From Eustoma russellianum (taxonomy: Eukaryota > Streptophyta > Magnoliopsida > Gentianales > Gentianaceae): a stretch of 64,000 nt of DNA. Location: NCBI GenBank assembly GCA_036186865.1, contig AP025074.1, forward strand, positions 7,238,358-7,302,357, written 5' to 3'. The translations under genes were made by a program, and so were the position numbers. Position 1 is the first letter of the stretch. Each line of letters opens with the position of its first letter. The notes beneath the pieces were generated by a model. It was not told where the DNA came from. It searched no databases and was given only the letters and a program-made list of their open reading frames with translations. Positions 57,953 to 64,000 of the stretch are shown here, one piece after another.

Positions 57953-58181
57953 TTATAGGTCTATGATTGGCTCATTGTTATACTTAACTGCATCAAGACC
58001 TGATATCATGTTTAGTGTGTGCATGTGTGCTAGGTTTCAATCTTGTCCTAAGATATCACATTACAATGCAGTGAAAAAGATCTTTAGATATCTTAAGCAT
58101 ACACCTCACTTGGGACTTTGGTATGATAGAAACGCTAAGTTGGAATTGTACGCATATAGTGATGCTGATTATGGTGGTTGC
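57953..58181 (+). pseudogene. Old copia, RT-RNase H piece right of the young element
   Basis: It continues the old copia frame directly: RSMIGSLLYLTASRPDIMF, then CMCARFQSCPKISHYNAVKK, HTPHLGLWYDR, and the first RNase H motif DADYGGC. The sequence then departs from the copia family, so the element was truncated here. The first RNase H Asp is present, but the remainder of the domain is gone. Confidence 0.9.
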
Positions 58182-58634
58182 AATCAAATGACTAGAAACT
58201 AATTTAAATAAAGCTAGCTAACAAATGTTTAAAATTGAAATTTGCTTGAAATTCAAAACTAAGATAAATCTAGCTAAAACTTGAAATGCTTGCAAGATGC
58301 CATCTTCTCCATGTCAGCCGTGTATGAGGACCAAATGATGTCTTGGAGAAGCTGATTTCATGAGTAGGAGGTGCTTGAACTTGCATTCAAAAGTTGGGTG
58401 AAGTTTGAATTCAAGTTAAGTTTGAATTTGAGTGCACTTTGAATTGGTTGTTGGTTTATCCTTTCCACATCCTTCCAGCCGTGTTCCTTGGATAATGAGG
58501 TGTAGAAAATCTGATTTGATGATGATAAGATGGTCGGGATTGAATTTAAAAGATGGTTGAAGTTTGAATTCAAATTGAGTTTGAATTTGAATTCAAACTT
58601 GGATTCAATTTGAATTGGAATTTATCTCTCTTTT
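58182..58634. repeat. Unassigned sequence with two degenerate tandem units
   Basis: From about 58306 to 58625 there are two units of roughly 155-160 bp, each starting CAGCCGTGT and ending with AAGTTTGAATTCAA phrases (TTTGAATTCAAA is palindromic). No coding frame or element end is recognised. It may be part of another LTR into which the CRM-like derivative inserted. Confidence 0.5.
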
Positions 58635-59954
58635 TGATACGATCTTGGATCGTATGGAATTGACGATTGCTTCTTTCAACTCCAAAAGACACCTTTGATC
58701 ACCCTTGCGTGGGACAATGGCGCCAACACCACCTTCTTGGACAAGAGAAATCAACAATGTCTATGTTGAGCAATTCGAATCTCCCAATCCAACACGTCGT
58801 TCCGTATCCTTGGATTGTGATTCACCAACTATGTTTGCTCAAACCTTGATTGGATCTAGCCTTGATTTTACTTTGTGAAAACCAAAGGAAAAACACACCA
58901 AAATAAGGCACATACGGCTGCACCAAAATGCTGGAATTCTCCCACTGAAATTCTGAAAATCCTTCAAAAGCTAATCTCATGACTGCCGATTTCCACCCTT
59001 TTTAATGCCATATTTTTGCTACTCCTACCAATTAACTAACCAATCAATGTCCTAAGATTACTACCTATCAAGCTTGATCAAATTTACATAAAAGATAAGT
59101 CAAAGCTAATCAAGGGAGATTACATAACTCAAATCCCTAAAATTTCGTACTGGAATTATACCCTTATAGCCACTTCTATACGCCACTTCTATACGCCGGA
59201 TTAGGGTTTTCACTCTTTAGAAAAGTTGTAGATCATGAAATTCGCTTGAATTTGGGCGTTTGAAACACCTCATTTGGACTCTTCTTGACAGAGATACGGG
59301 CCTCCAAAGATTAGGTATCCATCCAGTGATCTTCAGTACTTTTCATTCTGGACTCCCAACTTGCACCTGATTTTGGTCTATCTTGTAGCCCGAATTAGCA
59401 AAAGTGTAAAACATGAAAATCGTCACAAATTGAGTTATATGAAACCTCCAAGTGGTTTTAACCCATTTGGATCAGTACTCCGACCTAGGCGTCCAAAATA
59501 ACGACTGGTGTCCGGCTGCCTTCCTGAAAAATAGGGACTCTTCAAGCCACTTTCCTTATTTAGCCTTGTCACCTTAGAAAACACTTAAAAACGGTAATTA
59601 GCACTATAAACACATATTACAAGACTCTATAAAATATCCTAGACCTAAAACAAAGTCAACGCAAACAACTAGACTCGATATTACAACGACAACACATGAA
59701 ATGACCATCTTGCCCTCTCACCAACCCTTACATCATATAATGTGCATTGAAACACTTAGACAATCAGATCATGGCCTCAATAAACATTGAAATATCATGC
59801 ATATACATTCCTTGGCTCATCTTGTACATGTTTGAACAAGAAGCTCTTTAGTTTACATATTCTATTTGTGCAAAAACTTCTTGTTTGTGGAGTTTGTATG
59901 TTCAAGGCCCTTGTTTGTGAAGCTTGTATGTTTAGGCCTTCTTGAATCGCATCA
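58635..59954 (-). repeat. 3' LTR of the non-autonomous CRM-like element
   Basis: 1320 bp. It matches 62863-64000 over the whole visible length with scattered substitutions (for example ATTGCTTC/ATCGCTTC near 58667 and TAGAAAAG/CAGAAAAG near 59218). Confidence 0.85.
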
Positions 59955-61222
59955 TTCCCTCTCTCCTCAAAAGGATTCGACCTCGAATCTAAACACAGAA
60001 AAGGATAAAAGAGATACTCTACAAATGACTCATAATATATACAAGACACAAACCTAAGAGAATAAAGTGTAATGAACATGCATAATTTGAGTTTAACATG
60101 CTTAGGATGAATAATTAACTGAAGGAAGAAGCATGTAGACAACAACACATTATAACACATATCTACATGAACACTTAGCAACAAGCACCTCTTTCTAATA
60201 TGTTTAGGATGCATTAACAAGATAGGTATAAAACTCCTCACACAAGATTTATCATGCATGAAAGAGAAAGTATGTAAAACATGAGGAATAAACAACATAC
60301 CTTGTACGCTCCTTAGTACTTCCAAACCAGAGGTATCTGAACTATCATGCTCAACAAAGCACAAATCATCACTAACATTTAGATTATCATCTTCAAAATC
60401 AGTGTGCAACATAACGTCAAGTGGAATTTCAGATTCATACGGACGCAAAATAGAATTTTCATAGGATGGAATGTCACTTTCAAGGCACTCAAACAAAGGA
60501 TTATTATAGACAACCCATTCATGCCTCTCAACGTTATCATGTTTATGACCTAAGAAATCAGTATTCTCACTTGAAATGTCACTCAAATCATCTTGTAAAT
60601 CAGTATGTAAATTAAGCAAATCATGTGAGTCATGTGTAGCACAAACAAATTTAGATTCAAGCTCATCACTTTCATCACACAAGTCAGTCTCATGCATATG
60701 AACACGATGAACATCAACAAGTCTCCTAAAACTTTGCAATTTATTAAGGAAGTCTAATCTGTGCACCTTTTGTTCTTCTACTTCTGCAAGGATCTCAAAG
60801 TTGTGTTCTTTTTGTGCTAGAAGTTTCTTACGAATGTCAGAATTACGTTCTAAGAACTTCACACAGTCATGTTCAACTTCAATATGACCATAGAAGCCAA
60901 CATGCGATTTCTTATCAGGTTCACATACTTTAGAGTGCAAAACATCATCAGATTCAGACAAACCGGATTTAAACAATTTAGGATCATGCAAGTCAAGAAG
61001 CTTATCATGTAAGTCATGTTCATTCGACACATCAACTTTATCATCATGAACACCATGTGTATCAATTGAAATTTCAGCATCATCATCATAAGAATCATGC
61101 TCAATATCAACACTAGAATCATCACTCATATCATCCAAATCATATGCAATTCCATAAGTGAAATGAGCTTGGCGTAAGCCTTCTATCGTTGCACGATAGA
61201 GGTCTCCAATGTTATCCTCCAT
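59795..61222 (-). CDS. Acidic ORF of unknown function in a non-autonomous retroelement
   Basis: The open frame runs from 61279; ATG 61222 (MEDNIGDLYRATIEG) is the more natural start. Residues to about 305 are Asp/Glu/His-rich with recurring HDLHD, DLHD and HDSHD words, and a Lys/Glu-rich stretch (RNSDIRKKLLAQKEHNF, about 145-190) could form a coiled coil. I recognise no domain. Then the composition switches to 104 hydrophobic and basic residues. That switch coincides with a splice-donor-like AAG|GTATGT at 60300 and a pyrimidine-rich TTTAG acceptor at 59989; the 312-nt interval is a multiple of three, so the frame is open either way. The tail resembles the CRM pol end and terminates in the LTR. 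Because of its long open frame I call it a CDS, not a pseudogene. Confidence 0.55.
   Translation of the reverse strand: MEDNIGDLYRATIEGLRQAHFTYGIAYDLDDMSDDSSVDIEHDSYDDDAEISIDTHGVHDDKVDVSNEHDLHDKLLDLHDPKLFKSGLSESDDVLHSKVCEPDKKSHVGFYGHIEVEHDCVKFLERNSDIRKKLLAQKEHNFEILAEVEEQKVHRLDFLNKLQSFRRLVDVHRVHMHETDLCDESDELESKFVCATHDSHDLLNLHTDLQDDLSDISSENTDFLGHKHDNVERHEWVVYNNPLFECLESDIPSYENSILRPYESEIPLDVMLHTDFEDDNLNVSDDLCFVEHDSSDTSGLEVLRSVQGMLFIPHVLHTFSFMHDKSCVRSFIPILLMHPKHIRKRCLLLSVHVDMCYNVLLSTCFFLQLIIHPKHVKLKLCMFITLYSLRFVSCIYYESFVEYLFYPFLCLDSRSNPFEERGNDAIQEGLNIQASQTRALNIQTPQTRSFCTNRICKLKSFLFKHVQDEPRNVYA
59989..60300 (-). other. Candidate intron, 312 nt
   Basis: On the minus strand it begins GTATGTTG after an exon ending CAAG and ends CTTTTCTGTGTTTAG before ATTCGAGG. 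Both match plant splice consensus. The translated interval is hydrophobic and unlike its acidic neighbours. A phase-1 junction would keep the frame. Splicing is inferred from sequence only. Confidence 0.5.
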
Positions 61223-61279
61223 GGAATCTATAAGTAACCTGAAATTAATCAAGAAAACAAAGAAAGGAAAAACTAACAC

Positions 61280-62847
61280 AAAGACAAAAGAGATTTCGTT
61301 ACGTTAGTGAAAAAATCAAAATCAAAGTGTATGTTCCTCTCTCGCTCTTGTATAGTCACTCAAGTTTGTGCTTTCCTCGGCCAATCTTGGGCTAGATACA
61401 ATCAAAGCAAGCTTCTCAAGTGGCTAACACAATCCGATGATTAATTGCACCTTCTTCTCTAATGTGTCAACCAAATTTCAGAAACTAATAGTCAAAGGTA
61501 TCAAGCCAAGAATAAGACAATTTAACACACTTAACCTTCTAAGAATCAAGGAAAAATGAGACCAAAAATTATGTCAAAGGCTGAGCCAAAGAAAACTAAG
61601 GGTTGCCCTGGGCAATCTTTAGTTGAGCTTAGCCTTATGCAAATTAATCACAAGTTGTTGATTCAATTACAACAATCAAGTATCCAAGTATAAGGCAATG
61701 AAAAGGTGATGTATTTTTTAGGCTTAAAAAGGTACAGCCTTTTTTTTGGAGCTTGATGGGGAACAATCTAACAACAATTTTGGTGCACTTCTATAGCAAT
61801 TTCCACCGAAGTTTGGTTCTTGCTCTTTTGTTATCTTTGAACCCCTTTTTTGTGTTTTTTTGGGGTCTCGGTTTTTTTTGTGCTGCAGTTTATCTTTTTT
61901 TTTTGTTTTTTTTACCTTTGCTTCAGGATCACAATTTACATTTGCTTATCAACAATTTAAGCATATCACGCAAGGGCTGAAAAAAAATCAGTTTGGTGTT
62001 TTTCCAAACTTGGGCTTCTTTGTGGTTTGTTTGACTTGAATGCTTAAGTTCATATATGTGAGGGTCTGTGTGATTCAAGGGTTATAAAACGTCCTTGGAT
62101 ACAAGATATATTCAATATAAATCAGGCAAACAATGTAATCAATGTCACACAAGTCTATGATCAACTAAAAGCTTCGTTAGCAACAAGATTTACGTGTGAC
62201 TAGGTAGCACTTTTAAGCAATGGACTTGATTTATATGTTATGGCTGAATATAAACCCTAACACAATGAACCCTATTGTCATGTGTGTGAAGATTTGATTT
62301 TGAATGGTTAGGAGAGAAAATATGGGTGCACGGACAACTTTCCTGTTGGTTTGCACAACCTGCCGAGACAAAAAAGCCAACCGTTTTCTGCTGCTTTGAC
62401 AAAAGAAAAGGAGGTAGCTTTTTTTTCAGACTTTTTTTTAATAATGCAACGTAAAAACCTCAATTACAGCCATACTCCAAAAAGATCACTTTCAAATCTA
62501 TGTTCAGAAACAAGTATTTTGGAATTGCATCTTTCTCTTTACAGACCATAAGATTTGGACAAATTTCCCACAAGTCACTGGAGAAGATAAGCACCATTTA
62601 ATATGCCAGCAAACAATCCCCGACCAAACTATAAGAACGAAATGTAACAATAGGAGTTCGTAACTCTTGATACTGAATGTGATACGAATCCAAAAGATGT
62701 GAACTTTTTTGAATTAAGACGACAATTGTAATTGAGGAGAAAAAAAAAGGAACAAAGATGGGGAACGGATGCTTGGGTACGAGGAAGGAAACAGTGAGAA
62801 AAACACAAGAAAGTAAAGGATATGCTAGTTGTAAAGAAGAAACCTTT
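61280..62847 (-). other. Leader of the non-autonomous CRM-like element
   Basis: About 1.57 kb between primer site and ORF. It has T-rich runs on the plus strand (61740-61930, up to nine T's in a row) and no coding frame. Its length and position are like the leader at 30223-32178. Confidence 0.65.
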
Positions 62848-62859
62848 TCTCTGATACCA
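62848..62859 (-). promoter_or_regulatory. Primer-binding site, non-autonomous CRM-like element
   Basis: Minus-strand TGGTATCAGAGA, three bases from the LTR. The last base differs from the TGGTATCAGAGC of the other elements. Confidence 0.8.
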
Positions 62860-62862
62860 CTT

Positions 62863-64000
62863 TGATACGATCTTGGATCGTTTGGAATTGACGATCGCTT
62901 CTTTCAACTCCAAAAGACACCTTTGATCACCCTTGCGTGGGACAATGGCGCCAACACCACCTTCTTGGACAAGAGAAATCAACAATGTCTATGTTGAGCA
63001 ATTCGAATCTCCCAATCCAACACGTCGTTCCGTATCCTTGGATTGTGATTCACCAACTATGTTTGCTCAAACCTTGATTGGATCTAGCCTTGATTTTACT
63101 TTGTGAAAACCAAAGGAAAAACACACCAAAATAAGGCACATACGGCTGCACCAAAATGCTGGAATTCTCCCACTGAAATTCTGAAAATTCTTCAAAAGCT
63201 AATCTCATGGCTGCCGATTTCCACCCTTTTTAATGCCATATTTTTGCTACTCCTACCAATTAACTAACCAATCAATGTCCTAAGATTACTACCTATCAAG
63301 CTTGATCAAATTTACATAAAAGATAAGTCAAAGCTAATCAAGGGAGATTACATAACTCAAATCCCTAAAATTTCGTACTGGAATTATACCCTTATTGCCA
63401 CTTCTATACGCCACTTCTATACGCCGGATTAGGGTTTTCACTCTTCAGAAAAGTTGTAGATCATGAAATTCCCTTGAATTTGGGCGTTTGAAACACCTCA
63501 TTTGGACTCTTCTTGACAGAGATACGGGCCTCCAAAGATTAGGTATCCATCCAGTGATCTTCAGTACTTTTCATTCTGGACTCCCAACTTGCACCTGATT
63601 TCGGTCCATCTTGTAGCCCGAATTAGCAAAAGTGTAAAACATAAAAATCGTTACAAATTGAGTTATATGAAACCTCCAAGTGGTTTTAACCCATTTGGAT
63701 CAGTACTCCGACCTAGGCGTCCAAAATAACGACTGGTGTCCGGCTGCCTTCCTGAAAAATAGGGACTCTTCAAGCCACTTTCCTTATTTAGCCTTGTCAC
63801 CTTAGAAAACACTTAAAAACGGTAATTAGCACTATAAACACATATTACAAGACTCTATAAAATATCCTAGACCTAAAACAAAGTCAACGCAAACAACTAG
63901 ACTCGATATTACAACGACAACACATGAAATGACCATCTTGCCCTCTCACCAACCCTTACATCATATAATGTGCATTGAAACACTTAGACAATCAGATCAT
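62863..64000 (-). repeat. 5' LTR of the non-autonomous CRM-like element, cut by the window
   Basis: The first 1138 bp of an LTR expected to be about 1320 bp, collinear with 58635-59772. About 180 bp and the TSD lie beyond the window. Confidence 0.85.

Larger units (their letters stand above)
42156..58181 (+). mobile_element. Old Sirevirus-like copia, interrupted by a younger copia, 3' end missing
   Basis: 5' LTR (about 42156-43919), primer site, gag, protease, integrase and RT remnants to 47689, then 250 bp of RNase H region at 57953-58181 on the far side of the young element. The homology stops at 58181 in DADYGGC, so RNase H end, polypurine tracts and 3' LTR are lost. Many stops and frameshifts mark it as old. 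It is related to, but clearly diverged from, the element inserted in it. Confidence 0.85.
58635..64000 (-). mobile_element. Non-autonomous CRM-like gypsy with acidic ORF (window cuts the right LTR)
   Basis: The LTRs start TGATACGATC; the left one ends GAATCGCATCA at 59954. A primer site of tRNA-Met type sits at 62848-62859 and a polypurine tract at 59955, so the orientation is minus. The interior is 2908 bp with no gag, protease, RT or integrase. The sequence across its polypurine tract reads DSRSNPFEERGND, like DSRTNPFQVGGND in the CRM-like element at 24211-33495, and its frame also enters the LTR. It is best explained as a CRM derivative mobilised in trans, comparable to the non-autonomous CRM/CRR elements known in grasses. 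The right TSD lies outside the window. Confidence 0.75.

Overview
This window looks like repeat-rich nuclear DNA of a flowering plant, probably a eudicot. The evidence is the set of element families: Ty1/copia of the Sirevirus type, Ty3/gypsy of Tekay-like and CRM-like types, an L1-type LINE whose second ORF ends in an RNase H domain, LTR elements primed by initiator tRNA-Met, and Mutator-like elements carrying a piece of what reads as a plant NET1-type coiled-coil gene. I found no intact host gene, tRNA, rRNA or CRISPR array. Species cannot be told from the sequence.

Layout, left to right. 1-608: AT-rich DNA ending in a 5' stub of a Mutator-like element (MULE-A). 609-about 6750: minus-strand Sirevirus-like copia remnant (3' LTR, RNase H, RT, integrase; 5' half lost). 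6778-6893: LINE 3'-end fragment. 6894-9009: AT-rich DNA with MULE-B. 9010-34728: one L1-type LINE bounded by a 25-bp target-site duplication (TSD) and split twice, by a Tekay-like gypsy with 4.2-kb LTRs (11886-22646, TSD CAGCA) and by a CRM-like gypsy (24211-33495, minus strand, TSD GTCCT). A 10-N gap at 11865-11874 is flanked by the same 29 bp on both sides and looks like an unmerged contig overlap. 34754-38122: more AT-rich DNA with MULE-C, which has the same 9-bp TSD and flanks as A and B. 38123-about 42155: one 4-kb gypsy LTR. About 42156-47689 plus 57953-58181: an old, decayed Sirevirus-like copia. 47690-57947: a complete, apparently very young Sirevirus-type copia (single 1450-residue gag-pol ORF, 2.7-kb LTRs differing by two indels) inserted in the RT-RNase H region of the old one with TSD ACACT. 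58182-58634: unassigned tandem repeat. 58635-window end: a non-autonomous CRM-like element with an acidic ORF of unknown function and a candidate intron.

Order of events inferred from nesting: the AT-rich unit acquired a MULE and was duplicated; the LINE then inserted; the Tekay-like and CRM-like elements then inserted in the LINE. Separately, the old copia was interrupted by the young copia. The only element that looks able to make all its own proteins is the copia at 47690-57947. The CRM-like element keeps almost all domains but has a frameshift and an altered protease active site. The items most worth a second look are the amplified MULE with its captured gene piece, the acidic ORF with its candidate in-frame intron, and the assembly gap.
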